Below, one piece after another: positions 48,974 through 56,697 of a stretch of 64,000 bases of DNA; positions within the stretch are counted from its first letter, which is position 1; each line of letters begins with the position of its first letter. The notes under the pieces were generated by a model, which searched no databases, had not been told where the DNA came from, and was given only the letters and a program-made list of their open reading frames with translations. This stretch comes from JAEUMG01 sp046349315 (lineage in GTDB: Bacteria > Pseudomonadota > Alphaproteobacteria > Rhizobiales > Aestuariivirgaceae), in NCBI GenBank assembly GCA_046349315.1, contig JAXMCQ010000024.1, positions 1-64,000 of the forward strand, read 5' to 3'. The translations under genes were made by a program, and so were the position numbers.

Positions 48974-50536
48974 ATGGCCGATATCGTCCTCATAAGCCCG
49001 AAATTCGAGGTCTCGTTCTGGGGCTTCGAATATGCGCTGCCATTGCTCGGCAAGCGCGCCAATATGCCGGTCGCGGCATTGCCCTTGCTCGCCGCACTTA
49101 CGCCTTCGAAGCATCGCGTCACGCTGATCGATGAGAATGTCGAAGCGATCGATTTCGATCGCTGCGCCAAGGCCGACATTGTCGGCCTTACCGGCATGAT
49201 CGTGCAGCGCAAACGCATGCGGGAAATCCTCACCGAACTCAAGCGGCGCAAAGCCTATGTGGTGGTCGGCGGGCCGTGGATCTCGGTGCGCGAAGATTAT
49301 TTCGCCGACTTGGCCGACGCCATATTCATCGGCGAGGCGGAGGAGACATGGCCGCAATTCCTCAACGACTGGGAGGAGGGGCACGTCAAACCCCGCTATG
49401 AGCAGGCCGAGCGCACGGACTTAAGCCGCATCCCGGCGCCGCGCCTCGATCTCCTCAGGATGAAGAATTACGCCTTCGGCTCGGTGCAGTTCACGCGCGG
49501 CTGCCCCTTCACGTGTGAGTTCTGCGACATCATCGTGATCTTCGGCAGGAAGCCGCGGCTCAAGACTCCGGCGCAGGTCACCACGGAACTCGATGGGCTC
49601 GTCGCGCAGAACATGTCGCTCGTCTTCATCGTCGACGACAATCTCATCGGCAACAAGAAGGCGATCAAGGAACTGCTGCATGCCGTCATCGCCTGGCAGA
49701 AGGAGCGCGGCTATCCGATCATGTTCACGACGGAAGCCTCGATGGACCTTGCCGATGACGATGAGTTGATGGAGTTGATGGTGGCCGCCAATATCGCTGC
49801 CGTGTTCGTCGGCGTCGAAAGCCCCAATGAGGAGGCTTTGAAAGAGACAAAGAAGCTCCAGAACCTGCGGCGCGGCGGGACGATGATCGAGAAGATCAAG
49901 CGCATCCAAGCCGCCGGCATGGAAGTGTGGGCGGGAATGATCCTCGGCTTCGACAATGACGATGAGAGCATCTTCGACGCGCAGGCGCGCTTCATCGCCG
50001 AAGCGCGGATTTCAACTGCAATGATCGGCATGCTATCGGCCATTCCGCGCACGCCCTTGTTCGACAGGCTAGAGAAGGCGGGCCGGCTCGATCTTGCGGA
50101 CGAGCCCGAATACGGCACGAATGTCCTGCCCGTGAAGATGAGCCGCGAGATGCTGTCGCGCGGTTTCATCGCGTTGATGAGCGAGCTTTACGACTCGCGC
50201 GCCTATTTTGACCGCGTCGACGATCTCTATGGCAAAGGCCGCATCGTCATCGACAAGGGCTGGCGCGGTTATGCGGCGTCTCATCCCGTCGCTCGGCGCC
50301 GTCACGAGGCGCGATTATGGCTCGAGGCCTTCGGCCTGATGGCGCGGCTTGCAACGAAGATTCCAGATGCGGAGTTGCGCAGGATCTATCTCAAGCGCTT
50401 CTGGGCCTTCGTGCGATCACGGCCCGAGCCCGCTGTGGCGCGCGTATATGCGCTCAAATGCGCAGTGCACTGGCACATGCACCAGTTCGTGCGCATTCTC
50501 GCAACGCGGGACCGGCCGCCGATCAACACCTATTGA
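48974..50536 (+). CDS. B12-binding-domain radical SAM protein
   Basis: A 520-residue enzyme. Residues about 1-150 form a Rossmann-like cobalamin-binding domain (ADIVGLTGMIVQRKRMREIL, YVVVGGPWISVREDYF, IFIGEAEETWPQFL). It lacks an obvious DxHxxG lower-ligand motif, as is common in this class. The radical SAM core follows with the cluster cysteines Cys177, Cys181 and Cys184 in FTRGCPFTCEFCDI. A C-terminal helical domain of the DUF4070 type follows (residues about 380-500). Related enzymes methylate unactivated carbons, for example hopanoid HpnP, but no hopanoid genes are nearby and the substrate is unknown. It starts ATG at 48974 and is followed after 135 bases by a membrane methyltransferase gene. 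Confidence 0.87.
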   Translation: MADIVLISPKFEVSFWGFEYALPLLGKRANMPVAALPLLAALTPSKHRVTLIDENVEAIDFDRCAKADIVGLTGMIVQRKRMREILTELKRRKAYVVVGGPWISVREDYFADLADAIFIGEAEETWPQFLNDWEEGHVKPRYEQAERTDLSRIPAPRLDLLRMKNYAFGSVQFTRGCPFTCEFCDIIVIFGRKPRLKTPAQVTTELDGLVAQNMSLVFIVDDNLIGNKKAIKELLHAVIAWQKERGYPIMFTTEASMDLADDDELMELMVAANIAAVFVGVESPNEEALKETKKLQNLRRGGTMIEKIKRIQAAGMEVWAGMILGFDNDDESIFDAQARFIAEARISTAMIGMLSAIPRTPLFDRLEKAGRLDLADEPEYGTNVLPVKMSREMLSRGFIALMSELYDSRAYFDRVDDLYGKGRIVIDKGWRGYAASHPVARRRHEARLWLEAFGLMARLATKIPDAELRRIYLKRFWAFVRSRPEPAVARVYALKCAVHWHMHQFVRILATRDRPPINTY

Positions 50537-50671
50537 GATTTGAATACCGCCACCGCGCTGCCAGTTTGGCTTGCGGACTGTAGGAATGCCTGCCTGATTG
50601 GTTGCGGCTCAGGGTCAAGTTCGGTAGCTTCGTTCAGGCTCTTCTAGAGGGCCAAGTGCTGTGGGGGTTTT

Positions 50672-51949
50672 GTGGAAATCGGTCTGCGTCGTGCGCAAAA
50701 TGTCAGCGATTCTGCGACGTCGAAGGGCCGCCCGGTATCCGCCAGCGGTGTTTTAACCGGTGCGGCCGGTGTCATCGCGGCCCTGGCGAGCGCCGCCATT
50801 TTCCGAGACTGGTCCGCCGACTCGATAACCAAGGTCCTGACGGTTCTTGGCTGCGCAGCAGCAGGCATGATTGCGGTCGATGTTCTCATCTATAGGGTTC
50901 AGGACAACACGACGACCGGGCTGTCGCGCGCCCCGCTCAGGCCACTCGACCTGCCGCGCGTCGCCCGGAAGTTCCTTGGGCTCTGGCTGACCATCGGGGT
51001 CATCGCCGCGCTCTATTTCTTGATCCCCGAATATCACAACGACTTCTATGAGCCCTTCACCGCCGCCGCCTTCCGATTGCTCCCAGCACTCCTGGTAGCG
51101 TCGCCGTTTTACATTGCCTATGTGGACTGCCGGCAGCGTGAACCGGTCGATGCCTATGCGCAAGTTGCGATGCTCATCGGCGGCAATCGTCCGGAAGACT
51201 GGGGCGCGCTCAAGACCCATGTTCTCGGCTGGCTGGTGAAGGCGTTCTTCCTGCCCTTGATGTTCGTCTATGTGCACAATGACATGGGCGCGCTCTGGAA
51301 CGCATCCATTCCGGCCCCCACGGATTTCGAGCATTTCTTCAGTTGGCTCATCGACCTCTTCTATTTGGTGGATGTGCTGATCGCGACGGTCACATACGCG
51401 ATCACCTTGCGTCTCATCGACAATCACATCCGCAGCGTGGAGCCGACGCTTGGCGGCTGGATCATTTGTGTGATCTGCTATCGCCCGCTGACGGACGTTC
51501 AGGCACCCTACATTCAATATGAGCAGGACAATCTCTATTGGGGTGCGGTCTTCGCACCCTATCCCTGGCTCTATGTGATCTGGGGCAGCATGATCCTTGG
51601 CCTGGTGTTTATCTATGCCTGGTCGACGGCGTCTTTCGGCCTCAGATTCTCGAATCTCACGAACCGCGGCATCATCACCGACGGTCCCTATCGCTGGCTG
51701 AAGCATCCGGCCTATGTCAGCAAGAATCTCTCCTGGTGGATGATCTCGGTTCCTTTCATTGCCGGTGCGGGCTGGGTAACGGCGGTTGTGTCCTGCATCA
51801 TGATGGCCGCGGTGAATCTCATCTATTACCTGCGTGCGAAGACCGAGGAGCGGCACCTTCGCGCCGATCCCGCCTATCGAGAATATGAAGCCTATATTGC
51901 GCGCTGTGGCCTTTGGGCACTGCTGCTCAATCGGCGGCGCGGCAGCTGA
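50672..51949 (+). CDS. Membrane methyltransferase with ICMT-like C-terminal domain
   Basis: A 425-residue integral membrane protein. About ten hydrophobic stretches are spread along it; the last third carries the isoprenylcysteine carboxyl methyltransferase signature GPYRWLKHPAYVSKNLSWW, with the SAM-contacting region RAKTEERHLRADPAYREYEA following. The N-terminal 280 residues are an extra membrane domain not seen in compact ICMT proteins. The acceptor is unknown, since bacteria lack prenylated CAAX proteins, and lipids or small molecules are likely. It starts with a GTG at 50672 behind GTGGGGG. Its last 23 bases overlap the end of the convergent DapA-family gene. It lies just downstream of the radical SAM gene. 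Confidence 0.8.
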   Translation: MEIGLRRAQNVSDSATSKGRPVSASGVLTGAAGVIAALASAAIFRDWSADSITKVLTVLGCAAAGMIAVDVLIYRVQDNTTTGLSRAPLRPLDLPRVARKFLGLWLTIGVIAALYFLIPEYHNDFYEPFTAAAFRLLPALLVASPFYIAYVDCRQREPVDAYAQVAMLIGGNRPEDWGALKTHVLGWLVKAFFLPLMFVYVHNDMGALWNASIPAPTDFEHFFSWLIDLFYLVDVLIATVTYAITLRLIDNHIRSVEPTLGGWIICVICYRPLTDVQAPYIQYEQDNLYWGAVFAPYPWLYVIWGSMILGLVFIYAWSTASFGLRFSNLTNRGIITDGPYRWLKHPAYVSKNLSWWMISVPFIAGAGWVTAVVSCIMMAAVNLIYYLRAKTEERHLRADPAYREYEAYIARCGLWALLLNRRRGS

Positions 51950-52838
51950 TTTCTTTGACCGCGCGATCGATCCGTTGTGCCAATGCAGGCGTCACCAGCA
52001 CCATGGGCAGGCGAAGCTCGGGACTGTCGATCAGGCCTGAACGCCACAGCCAGTGCTTGACCGGGGCAGGGCTCGGCTCGGCAAAGAGAAGGCGCGGCAC
52101 GTCGGCCAGCGCGTACCAGTCCTTCAGTGCTCCCTCACGGTCGCCGGTATCGAGCTTGTTGCGGATACCTGCAAAAGAGCGGGTATGCACATGGGCAGAA
52201 GCGGTGATGCCGCCGTCGGCGCCTTGTGCAATCGCGCTGTAGAAGAGCGGATCGTCGCCGACCAGCACCGAAAAGCCCTCAGGCCTGTGGCGCAGGAGAT
52301 CGAATGACTGCGCCGCATCGGCGCAGCAGTCCTTGACGCCGACGATGTTGGAGCGCTCCGCCAATCGCAGCATGGTTTCGTTGCCGAGATTGACGCCGGT
52401 CCGGTAGGGGATGTTGTAGATGACGATCGGCTTTTCGGTTCCGTCCGCCAAAGCCGCATAATGCTGGAATAGGCCTTGCTGCGAGGGCCGCGTGTAATAG
52501 GGGCAGGCGATCAGATAGCCGTCGATCGGCCAGGACGCCGTCTGCGCGAGTGCCTTGACGACTTTGCGCGTATCGCTTCCCGAAAGCCCGAGATAGAGCG
52601 GCAAGCGCTTTCCCGCTGCGTCGAGCGTGCCGCCAACGATCGAGACAAGCCGCTCGACTTCATCTTCATCGAGGCACATGCCTTCGCCGGTCGTCGCCGC
52701 AAGAATGAGGCCGTCGACCGGTTCTGCGGCGAAATGTGCCGCGAGCCGCTTGAGCGAGGCTTCATCGAGTGCACCGTCGCGGAACGGCGTGACGAGCGGC
52801 AACCACAGGCCGTGCAATGTTGCGTTACTGACATCCAT
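51927..52838 (-). CDS. Dihydrodipicolinate synthase (DapA) family aldolase
   Basis: A 303-residue TIM-barrel lyase. The Schiff-base Lys169 is in IVGVKDCCAD, the catalytic Tyr region is VIYNIPYRTGVNL, and the pyruvate-binding TTGEG loop is ILAATTGEGMCLDEDEVERL. It may be the true lysine-pathway DapA, but the family also contains N-acetylneuraminate, KDG and 4-hydroxy-2-oxoglutarate aldolases, and several DapA-like paralogues per genome are usual. It is monocistronic here, so assignment to lysine synthesis is uncertain. The ATG at 52838 follows GGAG; an upstream extension at 52892 is less likely. Confidence 0.85.
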   Translation of the reverse strand: MDVSNATLHGLWLPLVTPFRDGALDEASLKRLAAHFAAEPVDGLILAATTGEGMCLDEDEVERLVSIVGGTLDAAGKRLPLYLGLSGSDTRKVVKALAQTASWPIDGYLIACPYYTRPSQQGLFQHYAALADGTEKPIVIYNIPYRTGVNLGNETMLRLAERSNIVGVKDCCADAAQSFDLLRHRPEGFSVLVGDDPLFYSAIAQGADGGITASAHVHTRSFAGIRNKLDTGDREGALKDWYALADVPRLLFAEPSPAPVKHWLWRSGLIDSPELRLPMVLVTPALAQRIDRAVKEISCRAAD

Positions 52839-53188
52839 TTTGGTCCATCTCCATGTGGGCCGGAGACGAAGCGCGCGCGAAAACCCCGTCAAACCGGCGG
52901 GGTGATCTGATTTATCTGCTAGCTAGTTACTGCGCGCAAAAATCATCAGCCCCTGTGCGAGGCTTTTTTCGAGACCGGAATTTTTGCGAGGCGGCAGGTC
53001 ATGCGGCACTGCTCATCGATTTGCGCTGGCTTGTCAAGCCGCGGTGCTGGCGCGAGAGCCACAGTGGCTTGAGAATCGTCGAGATCGGTAAAAGTTTAAC
53101 GATCGGCTTCATGGGCTCTTCAGGCGCCCCCGCTAGGGTCGTCCTCAAGCCAAGGTACCCCCCGATCCCCTCACTCCTTGGCGTTCTA
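52839..53188. other. Gene-free stretch, candidate small RNA locus
   Basis: About 350 bases between the DapA-family start and a strong hairpin show no credible coding frame: the longest plus-strand frame runs into the XRE gene's end and has no ribosome-binding site. The left part must hold the promoter of the DapA-family gene (minus strand). The right part is unusually C-rich (CCCCCCGATCCCCTCACTCC) and ends at a plus-strand terminator. I do not recognise 6S, 4.5S or tmRNA motifs here. Confidence 0.4.
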
Positions 53189-53232
53189 GGCCACCGGCGC
53201 CCGCCCCACCCGCGCCGGTGGCCACTTTTATT
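53189..53232 (+). terminator. Strong plus-strand rho-independent terminator
   Basis: The arms GGCCACCGGCGC (53189-53200) and GCGCCGGTGGCC (53212-53223) pair perfectly over 12 bases with an 11-base loop, followed by ACTTTTATT. The T-run is on the plus strand; the minus-strand exit (TAGAACGCC) has none. No plus-strand gene ends just upstream. It overlaps the stop region of the convergent XRE gene. Confidence 0.75.
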
Positions 53233-53818
53233 GGCGCTTGGCGATCACCACGATTGCAGTACTCACCGCGCGGCCTTCACGCCGGTAGCTGTGCGGCGCG
53301 CCTGAGTCGAAATAGATCGAATCGCCTTCGCTCAAGCCAAAATCCTCGCCGTCGATCTCAATGGTGATCTGCCCGCTGACGACATAGATGAATTCGACGC
53401 CGTCATGATGGTGGGGTTTCGATCGCTTCGACTGGGGCGGAAAGGTGGCCAGGAAAGCGTCCATCCTGCGGTCGGTGACGGCGAAGTCGAGACTTTCGAA
53501 GAGGTAGGAGGGTGGAAACTCCTTCACCTGGTCCGGCAGCCTGATCCGCTCTGCCTTGCGGGAAACCGATACAAGACGCTTTGTCGGCCGTTCGACGAAG
53601 AAATGGTCGAGCCCGACGCCGAAGACGAGCGCAATGCGAAGGAGCGTGGGGAGCGTCGGGAAGAGCTGGCCGCGCTCGATCTTGGAGAGCATGGCCGTCG
53701 AAAGTCCGGTATGCGCGCCGAGTTCGGTCAGGGCGAGTTTCTTATCGAGCCGCAAATTCCGAATCTTCTGGCCGACTTTGTAGCGGTTTAACCCGTCCGT
53801 AAGCGTCTCAGAGAGCAT
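53228..53818 (-). CDS. XRE-family regulator with C-terminal cupin domain
   Basis: A transcription regulator of 196 residues, with a helix-turn-helix at about residues 13-68 (IRNLRLDKKLALTELGAHTG, LSTAMLSKIERGQLFPTLPT) and a small cupin sensor in the second half (KPHHHDGVEFIYVVSGQITI, GEDFGLSEGDSIYFDSGAPH). This architecture is common for regulators of amino-acid, polyamine or detoxification genes. The start at ATG 53818 has GAGG at six bases; an ATG at 53839 lacks one. It diverges from the fasciclin gene, and the intervening region carries repeated boxes that may be its operators. Confidence 0.88.
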   Translation of the reverse strand: MLSETLTDGLNRYKVGQKIRNLRLDKKLALTELGAHTGLSTAMLSKIERGQLFPTLPTLLRIALVFGVGLDHFFVERPTKRLVSVSRKAERIRLPDQVKEFPPSYLFESLDFAVTDRRMDAFLATFPPQSKRSKPHHHDGVEFIYVVSGQITIEIDGEDFGLSEGDSIYFDSGAPHSYRREGRAVSTAIVVIAKRQ

Positions 53819-53858
53819 CCGTCGCCTCGCTTCTTTCATGGTGTGCGAATAAGGCTAG

Positions 53859-53938
53859 ATGCATTTTCTCTACATGAAAACATGCATTCATTTCACGATA
53901 ACGTGACACTTATGAAAAAGGATTCTCTCTACATGAAA
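53859..53938. promoter_or_regulatory. Repeated boxes in the XRE/fasciclin divergent region
   Basis: The 13-mer TCTCTACATGAAA occurs twice in direct orientation, at 53867-53879 and 53926-53938, 59 bases apart (start to start). ATGCAT occurs at 53859-53864 and 53882-53887, flanking TTTTC...GAAAA. Between the direct repeats is a perfect TCACG-ATAA-CGTGA palindrome (53893-53906). The arrangement suits an autoregulated XRE operator set. The AT-rich patch stands out from its GC-rich surroundings. Confidence 0.45.
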
Positions 53939-54012
53939 TTCACACCAGCAGTCGCTGTTGGGGCCGCCACTGCTTGGCGAGCCTTGAATGTCGAAACGAG
54001 GAGATCAAACAA

Positions 54013-54510
54013 ATGAAATTCCAGATCATGAGTGCCGCCGCCGCCGGTGTTATGATGCTGACGGCAATGGGCCTGACGAGTGTCGCGGTCCGCGCCGCCG
54101 ACATCATCGACACTGCCGTCGGTGCAGGGCAGTTCAAGACGCTGGCCGCCGCCGTGACAGCCGCCGGCCTCGTCGACACGCTGAAGGGCGCAGGGCCGTT
54201 CACGGTGTTCGCCCCAACTGACGAGGCCTTTGCCAAGCTGCCGGCAGGGACCGTCGAGATGCTGCTCAAGCCCGAGAACAAGGACAAGCTCGTCGCCGTA
54301 CTCACCTACCACGTCGTGCCGGGCAAGGTGATGGCCGCCGATGTCGTGAAGCTCAAGGAGGCGAAGACCGTGAACGGCGCGCCGGTCGCGATCATGGTCA
54401 ATGGCGACACAGTGATGATCAACGACGCGACGGTGATCAAAGCCGATGTCGATGCCTCGAACGGCGTCATCCATGTGATCGACAAGGTCATCCTTCCGCC
54501 GACCAACTGA
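54013..54510 (+). CDS. Exported fasciclin-domain protein
   Basis: A 165-residue protein with a signal peptide (MKFQIMSAAAAGVMMLTAMG, cleavage near VRA-AD) and a single FAS1 domain: DIIDTAVGAGQFKTLAAAVT, the H1-type box GPFTVFAPTDEAFAKLPAGT, the internal YHVVPGKVMAADV, and the terminal box NGVIHVIDKVILPP. Such proteins are adhesion-like or surface-associated. The ATG at 54013 is preceded by GAGGAGA at nine bases. A 27-codon frame starting at 53933 ends in a TGA overlapping this ATG (AAATGA) and may couple translation. It is followed by a hairpin and a DUF378 gene. Confidence 0.92.
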   Translation: MKFQIMSAAAAGVMMLTAMGLTSVAVRAADIIDTAVGAGQFKTLAAAVTAAGLVDTLKGAGPFTVFAPTDEAFAKLPAGTVEMLLKPENKDKLVAVLTYHVVPGKVMAADVVKLKEAKTVNGAPVAIMVNGDTVMINDATVIKADVDASNGVIHVIDKVILPPTN

Positions 54511-54519
54511 CGCATGCGC

Positions 54520-54549
54520 GCTGGGCCGCCGTCCCTAGGGCGGCCCAGC
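54520..54549 (+). terminator. Hairpin between the fasciclin and DUF378 genes
   Basis: GCTGGGCCGCC (54520-54530) and GGCGGCCCAGC (54539-54549) are perfect complements around an eight-base loop. No T-run follows (CCCCTC), so it may attenuate or protect the fasciclin mRNA rather than stop transcription fully. Confidence 0.6.
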
Positions 54550-54569
54550 CCCCTCACACGGAGACAGAC

Positions 54570-54770
54570 ATGAAAGCGCTCACCCTCATTACGCTCATTC
54601 TGCTTATCGTCGGCGGCCTCAATTGGGGGCTTGTCGGTCTGTTCGGTTTCGATCTCGTCGCGGCTATTTTTGGCGCGGGATCGGGATTTGCTCGGGCCGT
54701 CTACGTGCTGGTCGGCCTTTCGGCAGTCTGGCAGGCGATACAAGTTCCCCGGGTCATGGCTTTAAATTGA
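54570..54770 (+). CDS. DUF378 small membrane protein
   Basis: A 66-residue protein with two hydrophobic helices. The first (TLITLILLIVGGLNWGLVGL) contains the N-W-G-L motif that typifies DUF378; the second is VYVLVGLSAVWQAIQV. Function unknown. The ATG at 54570 has GGAGA seven bases before it. It follows the fasciclin gene by 59 bases with a hairpin between. Its last nine bases overlap the end of the convergent SDR gene. Confidence 0.88.
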   Translation: MKALTLITLILLIVGGLNWGLVGLFGFDLVAAIFGAGSGFARAVYVLVGLSAVWQAIQVPRVMALN

Positions 54771-55538
54771 AGCCTGGCCGCCGTCGATGACGAGCGTCGT
54801 GCCAATGCAATAGCTCGCCTCATCGGATGCCAGCCACAAGATCGCCGCGGCACATTCATCCGCCGTCCCAGCACGGCCGATCGGGATCTGGTTGCTCCAA
54901 TAGGCGAGCTCTTTTGCGTCTCGCATCACAGGCGCATTCATCGGTGTGTCGATGAAGCCTGGCACGACCATGTTCACGCGGATGCCGAGGCGCGCATAAT
55001 CAATCGCCATCACCTTCATCATTGCGAGCACGCCGCCCTTGCTCGCGCTATAGGCGGGCTCGTTGGTCGCCATGCCCAGATAAGCGCAGTTGGAGCCGAG
55101 ACAGACGATCGCCCCGCCGCCCGCGGCGAGCAAATGGCGTGCGCCATGCTTGCAGGTGAGGAACTGGCCGGTGAGGTTGGTGGTGATAAGCCTGTTCCAG
55201 ACGGCCTGATCGAGACGATCGACGCGATCGTCCTGGCCGAGCAATTCGATGCCGGCATTGGCGATGATGATGTCGAGACCGCCCCATGCGGCCGCGGCCT
55301 TGTCCATCGCCGTCTGGATATCGGATTCGATCGTTACATCGGCCAGAAGGATCTGCGCTTCACCTTCCGCGGCGCTGATCTCACTGGCCGTTGCTTCCAG
55401 CGGCTCGTGATCAAGGGCAATCAGGCCGACGCGAGCGCCCTCGGCTGCAAGGCGCAGCGCTGTCGCGCGTCCGATGCCCGAACTGGCCCCGGTGACGATG
55501 GCACGGCGCCCGGCAAAACGTCCTGCGATGAATTTCAT
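54762..55538 (-). CDS. Short-chain dehydrogenase/reductase
   Basis: Classical SDR of 258 residues. The cofactor motif is IVTGASSGIGRATALRLA, the NNAG-type segment is IIIANAGIELLG, the catalytic Ser lies in IVCLGSNCAY and Tyr-x3-Lys in AYSASKGGVLAMM. The Asp after beta 2 (GLIALDHEPL) suggests NAD(H) preference. Substrate unknown. Transcribed alone, with a short AT-richer gap before the DUF4253 gene. Confidence 0.92.
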   Translation of the reverse strand: MKFIAGRFAGRRAIVTGASSGIGRATALRLAAEGARVGLIALDHEPLEATASEISAAEGEAQILLADVTIESDIQTAMDKAAAAWGGLDIIIANAGIELLGQDDRVDRLDQAVWNRLITTNLTGQFLTCKHGARHLLAAGGGAIVCLGSNCAYLGMATNEPAYSASKGGVLAMMKVMAIDYARLGIRVNMVVPGFIDTPMNAPVMRDAKELAYWSNQIPIGRAGTADECAAAILWLASDEASYCIGTTLVIDGGQASI

Positions 55539-55607
55539 TCTCTTGGCCCTCCGCGGCGCCGTTGAACGTAACGCCGCATTATACTATGCCGGAGGGGAAA
55601 CCTAGCT

Positions 55608-56606
55608 TTGGAAAGCGGAAGCAAGAGAATGCGGCGCCGGACATTTCTGCAATCGACCGGAATGGTGGCGACGCTTTTCATGATGGATAACGAGGTAGCA
55701 TCTGCCATGGATCAAGATGAGCAAGAGCGCAGGAGAGCCGAGATCCTGGCCGAGGTCAAAGCCACTGCACCCTATGAACTGCTTGAGGTCTCCGGCGCGG
55801 AGGCGCAGGCCGTCTGGAAGCGGTTGAAGAGAGATCGGCGTGAAGTCCCGATCGTGGTCGGCGATGCTGAATCCCTCATAAGCGTTTTCGATGGCTTTTC
55901 CTCCAGTCCCGACTATCCGCTGCCTTCGATCGACAAGATATTGGACGATGCGTCGAAGCTCAGGTTTCCCGAAGACTTGTTCAAGGAACGCGCCGAAGAG
56001 TCTGCTCGCGCTTCTGCCTTCCTCAACCAGTACCTCTCCAACCCGAATGCAAAACTACCAAAAGTCGTGGAGCGCGACCTTGATGCAATAATGCGCTCCG
56101 ATACCCCGCTCGATGCCATGCAGCAGCATTCGCGTGAACTGACCTCCGACGAGGTGAGGGACATGATGTTGAGGGAGGATGAGGAGCCGCCGGTGGGCGA
56201 GTGGCCAACGGATAAACGACAATCGCCTGGTCTCACAGTCGCAATGGATTGGCAAAGTGGTAGGCCGCTGGAAAAAGTCTACATCGCGCTCGTCCCGACC
56301 AAGGATTGGACAGAAGTGCCCGCCTATATGCGCTGGGGCGGCTGGAATGAGTGCCCCCAGCCGGAATTTCATGTGGCGGCGCTCCGCTCATGGCGCGATC
56401 GCTATGACGTTGAACTGGTCGGAATGAGCCACGATTTACTCAATCTTCTCGCCCGGCGCCCGCCCGCGAGCCGCGAGGAGGCTTTGGCATTGGCGCGCGA
56501 GCAATATGCCTACTGTGCCGACAATATCGATCAGGGGGTCGAGACGTTCAGTGCGCTCGCCGCCGATCTCATGGCCAATGACTGGTGGTATTTCTGGTGG
56601 GATTAA
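55608..56606 (+). CDS. Tat-exported DUF4253 protein
   Basis: A 332-residue protein. The N-terminus has a twin-arginine signal (MRRRTFLQSTGMVATLF), so export in folded form is likely. The middle is helical and acidic with a run of Glu/Arg/Ala. The C-terminal 90 residues match DUF4253 closely by recall: WGGWNECPQPEFHVAALRSW, EEALALAREQYAYCADNID and the terminal ANDWWYFWWD. DUF4253 has no known function and is known mainly in cytoplasmic proteins of actinobacteria. A TTG at 55608 follows GGAGGGG and is annotated; the ATG at 55629 would start directly at the Tat motif. Confidence 0.8.
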   Translation: MESGSKRMRRRTFLQSTGMVATLFMMDNEVASAMDQDEQERRRAEILAEVKATAPYELLEVSGAEAQAVWKRLKRDRREVPIVVGDAESLISVFDGFSSSPDYPLPSIDKILDDASKLRFPEDLFKERAEESARASAFLNQYLSNPNAKLPKVVERDLDAIMRSDTPLDAMQQHSRELTSDEVRDMMLREDEEPPVGEWPTDKRQSPGLTVAMDWQSGRPLEKVYIALVPTKDWTEVPAYMRWGGWNECPQPEFHVAALRSWRDRYDVELVGMSHDLLNLLARRPPASREEALALAREQYAYCADNIDQGVETFSALAADLMANDWWYFWWD

Positions 56607-56697
56607 CCAGTTTGTCCACCATGCGCTCAATGGTTGAACCCATGCGAGGCCTGCGCTAGAGGACCCTCACTGGCGATCGAGCCAAGGGGAGCTGCTT

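Noticed and set aside
48974..50536. Assignment of the radical SAM gene as hopanoid C-2 methylase (HpnP)
   Set aside because: The domain layout is similar, but the N-terminal sequence differs from HpnP as I recall it and no hopanoid genes are in the window; only the family call is kept.
51927..52838. Firm assignment of dapA for lysine synthesis
   Set aside because: The Schiff-base and Tyr motifs are shared by several aldolases of the family, and no other lysine genes are nearby, so the gene symbol is withheld.
52853..53305. 150-codon plus-strand frame in the gene-free stretch
   Set aside because: No ribosome-binding site, low-complexity Arg/Pro/Leu composition, and it runs into the XRE gene from the opposite strand; the C-rich region and terminator fit a non-coding RNA better.
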